Of a stretch of DNA of 58,239 bases, positions 1-7,551 are shown piece by piece; positions within the stretch are counted from its first letter, which is position 1, and each line of letters opens with the position of its first letter. Source of the stretch: Planctomycetota bacterium (GTDB taxonomy: Bacteria; Planctomycetota; Phycisphaerae; Sedimentisphaerales; Anaerobacaceae). The stretch spans positions 1-58,239 of the forward strand of contig JADFMM010000007.1 of NCBI GenBank assembly GCA_022563885.1, written 5' to 3'. Made by a program: the position numbers and the translations under genes. Below the pieces are notes generated by a model. That model saw only the letters and a program-made list of their open reading frames with translations. It had not been told where the DNA came from and made no database searches.

Positions 1-1
1 G

Positions 2-835
2 ATCGCCTTCGCCGAGACCTATCATCCCGGAACGGTCCGACGACCCCCCAACCAGTTGGCCATTCGACAGGGCGAGGGCGTGATGGAGTTGGGGTGCATG
101 GCCTGCCATGCCATCGGCAAACCGAACGCCGATGGCAGCATTGGCACCTGCACCGCGTGTCATGCCCGCCATTCCAGCTCCGTCGCACTGGCCCGACAAC
201 CGGAAACTTGCGGACAGTGTCACATGGGTCCCGATCACTCACAACTGGAAATCTACAACGAGTCCAAGCATGGCGTCCTCTTTGCCGCCCAAAAGGATCA
301 GATGCGTCTGGACGCCTCCCCCAAGACCCTCAGCACGGCCGACATGTCTGTACCGACCTGCGCGACCTGTCATATGAGCGGTCTGGAGGGCATGAATGTG
401 ACGCATGACGTCACCGAACGACTGTCCTGGTGGCTCTTCGCCCCAGTCTCCAAGAAACGCCCCAACTACCAATTGGGACAGGAGGCCATGAAAAGCCTCT
501 GTCTCAAGTGCCACGCCCGGTCCCACGTGGAACGGTTCTACCAAGAGGCCGAGGTGGTTGTGCAGTCGACCAATGAGAAGGTCCAGGCATCACTCGACCT
601 GGTGGCGGACCTCCGCGCCGAGGGCTTGCTCACGCCGGAGCCTTTCGATGAACCCATTGAATTCATCGCTTTTGACCTCTGGCACTACTATGGGCGAACC
701 GCCAAACACGGCGCTTTCATGGGGGGTGCGGACTTCGTCCAGTGGCATGGGAACTACGAACTGTTGCTCAAGCGCATTGAAATCGAGGAAATCGCAGCTT
801 CACTAAGGCAGGAGGCCGCGAGGGAGAGGCCGTAG
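2..835 (+). CDS. Octaheme hydroxylamine-oxidoreductase-like cytochrome c, 3' part only
   Basis: The frame is open from base 2, so this is the C-terminal 277 residues of a gene that begins before the window; the first start-like codon inside (TTG at 56) is not the real start. Five CxxCH haem-c sites are visible (CMACH, CTACH, CGQCH, CATCH, CLKCH). The stretch CATCHMSGL followed by THDVTERLSWWL, and the later GRTAKHGAF and QWHGNYE, are typical of the hydroxylamine oxidoreductase (HAO) octahaem family, so three haems should lie upstream. HAO-family proteins oxidise hydroxylamine or hydrazine, or reduce nitrite, in the periplasm or a comparable compartment. A WHYYGR segment contains tyrosines, but whether one corresponds to the haem-crosslinking Tyr that separates oxidases from reductases cannot be settled by eye. 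It abuts the next gene with no gap, suggesting co-expression with a membrane partner. Confidence 0.82.
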   Translation: MAFAETYHPGTVRRPPNQLAIRQGEGVMELGCMACHAIGKPNADGSIGTCTACHARHSSSVALARQPETCGQCHMGPDHSQLEIYNESKHGVLFAAQKDQMRLDASPKTLSTADMSVPTCATCHMSGLEGMNVTHDVTERLSWWLFAPVSKKRPNYQLGQEAMKSLCLKCHARSHVERFYQEAEVVVQSTNEKVQASLDLVADLRAEGLLTPEPFDEPIEFIAFDLWHYYGRTAKHGAFMGGADFVQWHGNYELLLKRIEIEEIAASLRQEAARERP

Positions 836-1633
836 ATGAATCTCTTTTCCCGCCATCGCCAGCTCATCGTGGAATGGTTCGCGGTGGCCAACTTTGCCTT
901 CCTGACGCTCGACATTTACCTGGCCCATTCGGTCAATTCCTTCCACCATCGGGCCGAGTGGATCCCTTTCTATTTCTCCATGGCCGCGTCGCTCCTGTTG
1001 CTCCTCGAGTTATTCCTCAATCGAGGGCGAGTCACCCATCGAAGCAAAGGCCTCGGAGTCGCGGTCGGGGCCGCATCCATACTCGTCGGTGTCCTCGGGC
1101 TGCTGCTGCACCTGAACAGCAGCTTTTTCGAGCATCAGACCCTCAAGAGTCTGGTCTACACGGCGCCCTTCGCCGCGCCACTGGCCTACGCAGGACTGGG
1201 ACTGCTCCTCATCATGAATCGTATGGTCGAGTCGACATCGATGGAGTGGAGCCTATGGGTGATCTGTCTGGCATTGGGGGGCTTCATCGGTAATTTCGTG
1301 CTGGCCCTCTGTGACCACGCTCAGAACGGTTTTTTCGATCCGAACGAATGGATACCGGTAGCGAGCGCGGCCTTCGCCGTGGGATTCTTGGCGACAGCCC
1401 TCATTCGCGGCTCCTCCCGGCGCTATCTCGACCTCTGCCTCGGCGTCATGCTCATACAAGCCTTGGTCGGTTTGCTCGGTTTCTATTTCCACGGCAGGGC
1501 GATCACCCGTGGCACGGCACCCCATCTGTTTGAGAATCTGATCTTCGTCGCCCCGCTATTTGCCCCCCTGCTCTTTCCCAATCTGGCCTTACTGGGAGCC
1601 ATCGGCCTATGGGACGCTCGCTCGAAAAAATAG
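836..1633 (+). CDS. Polytopic membrane protein next to the HAO-like gene
   Basis: 265 residues, starting on the base after the stop of the haem protein; a purine-rich GAGGGAGAGG stretch just upstream serves as ribosome site. About seven or eight hydrophobic segments are visible. Several histidines sit at membrane edges (AHSVNSFHH, LLHLNSSFFEH, CDHAQNGFF, FYFHGRAIT), a pattern compatible with haem-b or quinone contact, but no named cytochrome b motif was recognised. I do not recognise the family. By position it is probably the membrane partner of the HAO-like cytochrome, for example a quinone-linked electron conduit or an anchor; this is inference from the zero-gap arrangement only. Confidence 0.7.
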   Translation: MNLFSRHRQLIVEWFAVANFAFLTLDIYLAHSVNSFHHRAEWIPFYFSMAASLLLLLELFLNRGRVTHRSKGLGVAVGAASILVGVLGLLLHLNSSFFEHQTLKSLVYTAPFAAPLAYAGLGLLLIMNRMVESTSMEWSLWVICLALGGFIGNFVLALCDHAQNGFFDPNEWIPVASAAFAVGFLATALIRGSSRRYLDLCLGVMLIQALVGLLGFYFHGRAITRGTAPHLFENLIFVAPLFAPLLFPNLALLGAIGLWDARSKK

Positions 1634-1789
1634 AGCCCGTGCTGCCGAGCGTTTGCTCAGCGTTGCGCCGATCGGTCCGGGTAGTGACGACGGCTCACTA
1701 GGTAGACCGCATTGTATAAGATCTGTCCGATCTGCGGGGTACCTGAGGATTGGCCAAGCGGGTAATCATGTTGCACTGGAGATAAAACA

Positions 1790-2623
1790 ATGGTTCATAC
1801 GCCTGATCCCAGAGATGATGAAAACGTCGAAATGGCGGAGCTTCGCCGAAGACTTGCCCTCGTCGAAGGCCAATTGGAGACCCTTCGGGGCGAGTCGCGC
1901 AGGTGGGAAAAGTTGGCATCGATAGTCCATCGAACGCTGTTGGCGCAGCCCGTCAGGCATGAGGCCATTCATGTGGACGTGCGATATCATCCGATCGAAG
2001 CCGTCGGGGGGGATTACTGTCAGGTCCGATTCTGTGGCCAAGAAACGTGCTACATCACTTTGTGTGACGTGATGGGGCACGGTATTGTTCCCGCATTTGT
2101 GGCGACACGTGTCAGCAGCGAAGTCAGGCATTGGATTTTGAACCAGCAGTCGCCTTCCCGCATCGTCAAGCAATTGAACGGGTTCATGCGAACATACTTT
2201 CAAGAGACCGGGCTCTTCTTGAGTTTCTTCGCAGCCAGGATCGACCTTGTGGCCAGACGCATCACATGGAGCGGAGGGGGGCATCCGCCGGCCATCGTTG
2301 TTCGACCGGGAACGACGCCTGTCGAGTTGCTAGAGAGCCAGAATGCGCTCATTGGGGTCGTGGACGACTGTCTCGATGAATCCCCGGAGCATTCGTTCGA
2401 TCTTCATGTCGGCGACCGCGTTCTGTTCTATACCGATGGTCTGACGGAAACAGGTGCGACGTCTGGAAATGAATTGGGCATCGGCGGCTTGGCAGAGATA
2501 GCGACTTCATCCATGGGACTCGACGTGTTTAGAATGGCCGACGATATTCTAGAGAAAGTGGCCAAGTTTGCCAGTGGATCGCAAGAAGACGATAAAACGC
2601 TGATTGTGGCAGAAATTCGTTAA
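1790..2623 (+). CDS. PP2C/SpoIIE-type serine phosphatase
   Basis: 277 residues. A short N-terminal coiled-coil-like stretch (AELRRRLALVEGQLETLRGE, about residues 16-35) precedes one SpoIIE/PPM phosphatase domain. The metal-binding signatures are present: GGDY at the start of the domain, DVMGHG, SGGGHPP, FYTDGLTE and the terminal DDKT. In bacteria this class usually dephosphorylates anti-anti-sigma factors or acts at the end of a signalling chain. No receiver, PAS or GAF domain is attached and no anti-sigma partner lies beside it, so its target is unknown. It stands alone, about 150 bases after the membrane protein gene. Confidence 0.85.
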   Translation: MVHTPDPRDDENVEMAELRRRLALVEGQLETLRGESRRWEKLASIVHRTLLAQPVRHEAIHVDVRYHPIEAVGGDYCQVRFCGQETCYITLCDVMGHGIVPAFVATRVSSEVRHWILNQQSPSRIVKQLNGFMRTYFQETGLFLSFFAARIDLVARRITWSGGGHPPAIVVRPGTTPVELLESQNALIGVVDDCLDESPEHSFDLHVGDRVLFYTDGLTETGATSGNELGIGGLAEIATSSMGLDVFRMADDILEKVAKFASGSQEDDKTLIVAEIR

Positions 2624-2721
2624 GGCGCGCTTCGCCAGGCGTTCGTAGCGGTGGGGGGCGGCGTTTCGCTCTTTACGTAGGTGGATATCGACCCCAGCCA
2701 TCTCAACTAAAGGAATGAATC

Positions 2722-2865
2722 ATGACCGGCGCGAGATTCATTTACCACAACCAGCCGGATGCATCGCTTGTCCTTTGGTTTCCTATGGTTTTGGCACCGA
2801 ACTTCACCGTCCCTTTATTCATGCTCGCGCACTTAATCGCATTCGTCAAACTATTGGCGAACTGA
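2722..2865 (+). CDS. Short hydrophobic ORF, possible gene fragment
   Basis: 47 codons. The peptide ends in a long hydrophobic run (LVLWFPMVLAPNFTVPLFML and onward) that could form one or two membrane segments. A weak AAAGGA lies about 8 bases upstream. No family was recognised, and it could equally be the tail of a lost membrane protein. A 75-codon reading frame overlapping it (2715-2942) looks less protein-like. Confidence 0.25.
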   Translation: MTGARFIYHNQPDASLVLWFPMVLAPNFTVPLFMLAHLIAFVKLLAN

Positions 2866-3049
2866 CGGAGGGAACGCTAGCTGACGCCGTCAACGCCCTG
2901 TTGCGAGGCCCATCACCCTCGGTGGTGCTTGGCACTGTCTGACCGACCCCATTAGACCGGCCTTTCAATGTCCATCTTATTCCTCCGCGATGTCTGCTTT
3001 ACGCCGGCGAAGCGGGACGATCTGGACATGGAAAACATTTAGCCGATAG

Positions 3050-3295
3050 TAGACCCTTGCATGCCGAGAAATGTAAGCGAGGTTTCGTGAGATCGCAACG
3101 AGATACGGCGAATTCACGAAGTATCGTGTTCTGTCAATGCTGGATGGAAATCCGTTAAAGCATTTAATAATAGTGACTTATGTCATTTCCTGAAGTCTGG
3201 CATGATCTGTGCATTGGACGGGGTCACGAAGTTCAATCGAAACATTCAGAGCATTGGAGCTTAAAGATGACAACCCGGGCGCAACCATTCGAAAA
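3050..3295 (+). repeat. Promoter-region duplication, copy 1
   Basis: About 245 bases that align almost gap-free with 5208-5457. The shared part runs from TAGACCCTT through the enhancer-like inverted repeat and the sigma-54 promoter into the first codons of a reading frame. Copy 2 carries a small insertion (ACTCGAAT-like) between the promoter and the start codon. After about codon 10 of the frame the copies diverge. Confidence 0.85.
3083..3213 (+). promoter_or_regulatory. Sigma-54 promoter with upstream inverted-repeat enhancer, copy 1
   Basis: TGGCATGATCTGTGCA at 3198-3213 has the GG and GC dinucleotides exactly ten bases apart (3199-3200 and 3211-3212), as sigma-54 -24/-12 elements require. 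Upstream, TTCGTGA (3084-3090) and TCACGAA (3114-3120) form a spaced inverted repeat, a plausible site for an NtrC-type activator; its right arm ends 78 bases before the -24 element. The same parts with the same spacing recur at 5241-5371. No activator gene lies in the window. Confidence 0.75.
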
Positions 3296-3338
3296 ACTAC
3301 CGCACGAACCGCGGTTAACCACTACTTTCCACTTTTAG
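3267..3338 (+). pseudogene. Truncated copy of the ftrB start (23 codons)
   Basis: Begins MTTRAQPFEKLP, where the intact ftrB 2.2 kb downstream begins MTSQTQPSEKSM. Its upstream GGAGCTTAAAG ribosome site is identical. The similarity stops after about ten codons and the frame closes at TAG 3336-3338. It is most simply the broken end of the promoter duplication. It might still be translated as a leader peptide ahead of trxA, but nothing shows that it is. Confidence 0.6.
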
Positions 3339-3482
3339 GCCGAATGGTCCAGCACGAAAGGAGACATTTCATGAAGGCCTTTATTAGGTGCTCCAAGGGT
3401 TTATAGAGAGTTCAGCAAGTCAAAGCCATCTAACAGAAACGAACGGAATGAACATTTTGTAACGCTAAGAAAGGAGCAAACC

Positions 3483-3809
3483 ATGAGTAAACCACAAGAA
3501 TTCACCGACGCCAATTTTCAAAACGAAGTTCTTGAAAGCGATCTACCGGTGCTGGTCGACTTTTGGGCCGCCTGGTGCGGACCGTGCCGTGCGGTGGGGC
3601 CGACCATCGACGAACTGGCCGAACAGTATGAGGGCACCGTGAAGGTTGGCAAACTGAACATCGACGAGAATCCGCAATCGCCAAGCAGATTCGGAATTTC
3701 TTCGATCCCCGCCGTGCTGCTCTTTAAGGACGGAAAAGTCGTCGAGACCTTGGTTGGCGTGCAACCGAAGGAACGCTACGAAGTAGCTCTGCACCAGGTG
3801 GCCGCCTGA
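3483..3809 (+). CDS. trxA: Thioredoxin
   Basis: 108 residues, normal full length for thioredoxin. The active site WCGPC lies at residues 31-35, preceded by VDFWAAW, and the conserved cis-proline is in SSIPAVLLF. The start follows a strong AAAGGAGCAAACC site. It reduces disulfides in cytoplasmic client proteins. The sigma-54 module at 3083-3213 is the nearest recognisable promoter, and the catalytic chain of ferredoxin-thioredoxin reductase sits behind the second copy of the same module. The two may therefore form one reduction chain under a common activator: ferredoxin to FTR to thioredoxin. Confidence 0.95.
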   Translation: MSKPQEFTDANFQNEVLESDLPVLVDFWAAWCGPCRAVGPTIDELAEQYEGTVKVGKLNIDENPQSPSRFGISSIPAVLLFKDGKVVETLVGVQPKERYEVALHQVAA

Positions 3810-3987
3810 TCTTGAGCGGCGATCCCTAAGGACAATCCGATACCCGGCACGTCCGGTCTGGCCAGCCTGCGGAAACTGACGGCCGATGGCTATACCGTAC
3901 TCACCTTTTGAATGACTCCGTGGGGGTGGGCACGACACCGATGTCTTGTCCTCCCCGCGGGCGCTCGCTTGCCAAAGAGAAGGTCTC

Positions 3988-4920
3988 ATGCGGATCGACA
4001 ATCCATTTCACGAAGGCGAGATTCAAGTGCAGAAACGTGCCGGCGAATTCGCAGAAGCGCAGCGCAACGGTCGTATGCTCGCCGATTCGATCATGAGGGG
4101 CGCCATGACATTCGTGGCCCAACAGCCGATGGTCATTCTGGGCAGCGTCGATGAAGGCAAGGATGTATGGGCCTCGGTGCTGTTCGGCCCGCCCGGGTTT
4201 GTGAGGGCGACCGACGAACGCCGGCTCGAGTTCGATCTGTCACACGCCGGCATCAACGAACATGACCCGTTTTGGGAGAACATTCGGCACAATCCACGGA
4301 TCGGCGCCCTGCTGATCGAGTTGGCCACCCGCCGCCGGCTTCGGATCAATGGGACCGTCGCTCGTCCCGTATCTGATCGCCTTACGCTCGATGTCGCGGA
4401 GAGCTATCCAAATTGTCCGAAGTACATTCAACGCCGGCAGGTTCAGTTCGAGGCCGCAGATCGATCGGAGCGTGTCCTTGCCGCCGCTGATGGACACTTG
4501 CTCAAGCGCGAACAGGTCGCGCTGATTGAGGCGTCGGACACTTTCTTCGTCGCCAGCGCCCATCCGCAGCGCGGCGTGGACGCGTCGCACCGCGGCGGAT
4601 TGCCGGGCTTCGTGGAGGTTCTCGATAGAGGGACGCTGCGAATTCCGGACTACGTGGGCAACAGCATGTTCAATACACTCGGTAACTTCATGGCCGACCC
4701 ACACGCTGGACTCCTGTTTCTGGACTTTGAGGGGAGCCGGACGCTGCAATTGACCGGCCGCGCCGAGATCCTTTGGGACCGGGAAGACCCAGTGGATCGC
4801 ACTGGCGGGACACAACGCTTCTGGACGCTCCGGATTGACCGCTGGCGTGAATCGGCAATCCACGCCGGGCTACGCTGGGAGTTCGTCGACTACTCGCCGC
4901 ACCACCCGCAGCCGTCGTAG
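3988..4920 (+). CDS. Pyridoxamine 5'-phosphate oxidase-fold flavoprotein
   Basis: 310 residues; the ATG at 3988 is preferred over in-frame upstream codons because AGAAGG lies six bases before it. Two PNPOx-like split-barrel halves can be seen: the first includes VILGSVDEGKDVWASVLFG and a DPFWENIRHNPRIG segment, the second DTFFVASAHPQRGVDASHRG and NSMFNTLGNFMADPHAGLLF. This two-half arrangement is known from FMN/F420-binding PNPOx-like proteins of unassigned substrate. It follows trxA by 178 bases and could be in the same transcript. Whether it binds FMN, haem or another cofactor cannot be told from sequence. Confidence 0.8.
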   Translation: MRIDNPFHEGEIQVQKRAGEFAEAQRNGRMLADSIMRGAMTFVAQQPMVILGSVDEGKDVWASVLFGPPGFVRATDERRLEFDLSHAGINEHDPFWENIRHNPRIGALLIELATRRRLRINGTVARPVSDRLTLDVAESYPNCPKYIQRRQVQFEAADRSERVLAAADGHLLKREQVALIEASDTFFVASAHPQRGVDASHRGGLPGFVEVLDRGTLRIPDYVGNSMFNTLGNFMADPHAGLLFLDFEGSRTLQLTGRAEILWDREDPVDRTGGTQRFWTLRIDRWRESAIHAGLRWEFVDYSPHHPQPS

Positions 4921-5207
4921 ACGACGTCACTCGCCCATCGAGGGCGCCTGCTCCGGACACGGCGAAGGGATCCTGGCGAGTGTTACTGGCGATCCCCTAC
5001 CGCAGTTCAGTAAATGACAAATCCCGCCGGCATACTCGATAGGGCTTCCTGGGCATGAATGAACATCAAGAGTGGGGAGGGTGACTGTGACACCCAAGGC
5101 AAGATCCCTGGTGCCCCTTGCGTTCATGTCCCCCTTGAGTCGTCGTCTCCAGTCACGGTGTAATCACCCGTATCGGTGGAAATCAAATTCCCTATCAGTC
5201 ATTTCTT
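4921..5207. other. Intergenic, no gene seen
   Basis: No convincing reading frame. A short GAAATCAAATTCCCTATCA motif at about 5181-5199 resembles stretches near 16310 and 18126. The region ends at the second copy of the duplicated promoter module. Confidence 0.4.
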
Positions 5208-5457
5208 TAGACCCTTACATGCCTAGAAATGTAGGCGAGGTTTCGTGAGATCCCAACGAGATGCAGCGAATTCACGAAGTCTCGTGTTCTGTCAATACCG
5301 GATGGGAGTCTGTTAAAGCATTTTAAAATAGTGACTTATGTCGTTTCTTGAAGTCTGGCATGATCTGTGCATTGGACGGGGTAACTCGAATACGAAGTTC
5401 AATCGAAACATTCTAGAGAATTGGAGCTTAAAGATGACAAGCCAAACGCAGCCCTCT
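5208..5457 (+). repeat. Promoter-region duplication, copy 2
   Basis: Partner of 3050-3295. It carries the same enhancer-like inverted repeat, sigma-54 element and ftrB start, and here the gene continues intact, so this is probably the parental copy. Confidence 0.85.
5241..5371 (+). promoter_or_regulatory. Sigma-54 promoter with upstream inverted-repeat enhancer, copy 2
   Basis: TGGCATGATCTGTGCA at 5356-5371, GG at 5357-5358 and GC at 5369-5370, is identical to copy 1. The inverted repeat TTCGTGA (5242-5248) / TCACGAA (5272-5278) has the same 23-base spacer and the same 78-base distance to the -24 element. Transcription would start about 50 bases before ftrB and read into the SDR, DUF547, TVP38 and flavoprotein genes. 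Confidence 0.78.
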
Positions 5458-5853
5458 GAGAAATCCATGAAACGGATGCGGAACTACGTGGAGAAGTACC
5501 GGCAAAAGTCGGGTACCTCTGCTCATCCCAATCGGGAAGTGACCGACGCCGTGGTGCTCGGGCTAGCACAGAATGTCGATGCGTTAGGGCGACCCCTTTG
5601 TCCGTGCAACTACTACCCCGACAAGCAAGCCGAAGTGGATGCCAGTCGGCGGTGGTTTTGTGCCTGCGACGAGATGAAGCAGTACAAGTATTGCCATTGC
5701 CTGCTCTTCGTGACACCGGAAGGTAAACCCATCACGGAATATCTGCCGGAAGATCACGAAGGGCGACAGATCTACGGACGCGTCAAGGACCCAACACCCG
5801 ACAAGGGGCGCGAGGCGCGACATAGAGCTGAATCAACTGAACGAACCGTTTAA
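5434..5853 (+). CDS. ftrB: Ferredoxin-thioredoxin reductase, catalytic chain
   Basis: 139 residues from the ATG at 5434, which follows GGAGCTTAAAG. The six cysteines that hold the [4Fe-4S] cluster and the redox-active disulfide are in the expected pattern: CPC (56, 58), CAC (76, 78) and CHC (87, 89), with the family stretch CNYYPDKQAEVDASRRW between. The CHC is followed by LLFVTPEGKPI as in cyanobacterial and chloroplast FTR beta chains. The enzyme passes electrons from ferredoxin to thioredoxin. No variable (alpha) subunit is nearby, as usual for non-photosynthetic bacteria. The C-terminal tail after about residue 115 is rich in charged residues and longer than in plants. It heads a tight gene series running to 9842. 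Confidence 0.93.
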   Translation: MTSQTQPSEKSMKRMRNYVEKYRQKSGTSAHPNREVTDAVVLGLAQNVDALGRPLCPCNYYPDKQAEVDASRRWFCACDEMKQYKYCHCLLFVTPEGKPITEYLPEDHEGRQIYGRVKDPTPDKGREARHRAESTERTV

Positions 5854-5882
5854 CCCCCCATTGAAGCCGAAAGGAGCAAGAA

Positions 5883-6668
5883 ATGAGTACGAAAACAGCA
5901 GTCATCACCGGAGCAGGCAGTGGCATCGGCTACGCGGTTGCCGCAGCATTTGTCCGAGAGGGTGCGAACGTCGTTCTTAACGGCCGCACCGAAGACAAGC
6001 TCACCCGCGCGGCGGCGCAGCTTGACCGACCCGGCCAACTGGCCATCGTCTCAGGTGACGTTACCCGGCCGGAAACGGCCGAGCGCATTGTGGCCGCCGC
6101 CGTGGGGCGATTCGGCCGAGTCGACATCCTCGTGAACAACGCCGGCACCTTCGCCGCCAAGCCGTTCACCGATTATTCGGTGGAGGAACTCGACACCTAT
6201 CTCGGCTATCTGCGTGGCACCTACGCGCTGTCACAGGCGGCCGTGCGGCAGATGCGAAGGCAAGGTGACGGCGGTGCGATCGTCAACATCGGCACCATTC
6301 TGGCGTCCAACGGTGTCCATGGCGTGCCGTCAAGCGCTCCGATCGCGGCCAAAGGGGGGATCACCGCGCTGACCAAAAACCTGTCGGTCGAACTCGCGGC
6401 GGACAACATCCGCATTAACGCAGTCGCGCCGGGCATCGTGCCCACGCCGCTCTACGGTGATCTCAGCGACGAGCAACTCGAGTCGCTTAACGACATGCAG
6501 CCGCTCGGTCGTTATGGTACGCCGCAAGATATCGCCGACGCCGTGCTCTATCTGGCCGGCGCCACCTGGGTCACGGGAGTTGTCCTGCCGGTGGACGGGG
6601 GTGTTGCGGCCGGCGGCGACGGCACCTACCATGGAACGAAACAGGTTAGCGCCAGTGCCGCGGTATGA
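5883..6668 (+). CDS. Short-chain dehydrogenase/reductase-fold protein lacking the catalytic Tyr
   Basis: 261 residues; starts after GAAAGGAGCAAGAA, 29 bases behind ftrB. The Rossmann signature GAGSGIG (residues 10-16), NNAG (85-88) and the C-terminal VTGVVLPVDGG mark a classical SDR. The active site is abnormal: the YxxxK motif reads PIAAK (Pro153, Lys157), so the catalytic Tyr is missing, and the catalytic Ser position appears to be Thr138 (NIGT). It may bind NAD(P) without the normal chemistry, or use another acid. No substrate can be proposed. Confidence 0.85.
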   Translation: MSTKTAVITGAGSGIGYAVAAAFVREGANVVLNGRTEDKLTRAAAQLDRPGQLAIVSGDVTRPETAERIVAAAVGRFGRVDILVNNAGTFAAKPFTDYSVEELDTYLGYLRGTYALSQAAVRQMRRQGDGGAIVNIGTILASNGVHGVPSSAPIAAKGGITALTKNLSVELAADNIRINAVAPGIVPTPLYGDLSDEQLESLNDMQPLGRYGTPQDIADAVLYLAGATWVTGVVLPVDGGVAAGGDGTYHGTKQVSASAAV

Positions 6669-6699
6669 ACAGACAGCCTATTGATAAGGAGGCATGACG

Positions 6700-7551
6700 A
6701 TGCAAACGAGAGCTATCGACCCAAACAGACCCAATACCACTGTGCAACTGTGGCTTCCCCTAAGAGCCCAGGCTAAAATACACCGATTTGTGTTTAGCCT
6801 GCTCTGTCTGCCTATCTTTATGGGTACCGCGGTACGGGCCCAGGATTTCGATCAGACACACTCTGGGTTCGACACGGTTCTGAAGACTTATGTAGAGAAT
6901 GGTCAAGTGGACGATGCGGGTCTGAAAAGAAGTCGTAGGGAACTGGACCGCTACTTATCCAGCCTGGCCGCGGTCGACGAAAAGGAGTTCAAGACCTGGC
7001 CGACGACCGACCGTCTGGCGTTCCTGGTCAATCTCTACAACGGGGCGACGCTAAAGTTGATCGTCGACCACTATCCGGTGAAGAGCATCAAGGATATCGG
7101 CGGCTTCTTCAGGGGGCCCTGGAAACAGCGCGTCGTGATATTGTTTGGCAAGACCATTACGCTCAACACACTGGAACACGAGATTATCCGCAAGCAGTTC
7201 GACGAGCCGCGTGTCCACGCCGCGCTGGTGTGTGCCGCCCAGGGCTGCCCGCCCCTGCGTCCGGAGGCCTACGTCGGTGCCCGTCTGGAGGCGCAATTGG
7301 CCGAGCAGATGCGGACCTTCCTGGCGGACTCGACCAAGAATCATGTGGACGTCAGGTCCGGCAAGATATGGCTGTCGCGGATCTTCAAATGGTACGGCAA
7401 GGATTTCACCAAGAACGGCAAGACTCTGCTCGGTTCATTGGCACCTTACTGGCCGGAACAGGCAGCCGCCCGGCTCAAATCCCGTCGTGACTGGGACATT
7501 GCTTACACGGACTATGACTGGTCCCTGAATGAAAGGCAGGTAGGGAAATAA
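6700..7551 (+). CDS. DUF547 exported protein
   Basis: 283 residues. Two ATGs (6694, 6700) follow AAGGAGG; 6700 has the better spacing. A hydrophobic segment near residues 27-46 ending in VRAQ is probably a signal peptide with a long N-region. The rest is DUF547, recognised by LVNLYNGATLKLI, NTLEHEIIR, VHAALVCAAQGCPPLRPEAY and FKWYGKDF. The VCAAQGCPPL segment keeps the conserved cysteine pair. Function is unknown for the family, but DUF547, TVP38/TMEM64 and a MerA-like flavoprotein commonly occur together. The stop overlaps the next start (TAATG). Confidence 0.85.
   Translation: MQTRAIDPNRPNTTVQLWLPLRAQAKIHRFVFSLLCLPIFMGTAVRAQDFDQTHSGFDTVLKTYVENGQVDDAGLKRSRRELDRYLSSLAAVDEKEFKTWPTTDRLAFLVNLYNGATLKLIVDHYPVKSIKDIGGFFRGPWKQRVVILFGKTITLNTLEHEIIRKQFDEPRVHAALVCAAQGCPPLRPEAYVGARLEAQLAEQMRTFLADSTKNHVDVRSGKIWLSRIFKWYGKDFTKNGKTLLGSLAPYWPEQAAARLKSRRDWDIAYTDYDWSLNERQVGK

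Larger units (their letters stand above)
2866..3482 (+). other. Non-coding leader region upstream of trxA
   Basis: Holds the first copy of the duplicated sigma-54 module (entered separately), a 23-codon peptide derived from the ftrB start, and an 11-codon ORF at 3371-3406 with a good GAAAGGAG site but no recognisable product. Base composition is visibly more AT-rich than the flanking genes. No other gene was seen. Confidence 0.6.

Noticed and set aside
2715-2942. 75-codon frame upstream of the sigma-54 module
   Set aside because: No family motif; the overlapping hydrophobic 47-codon frame looks more protein-like and was listed instead at low confidence.
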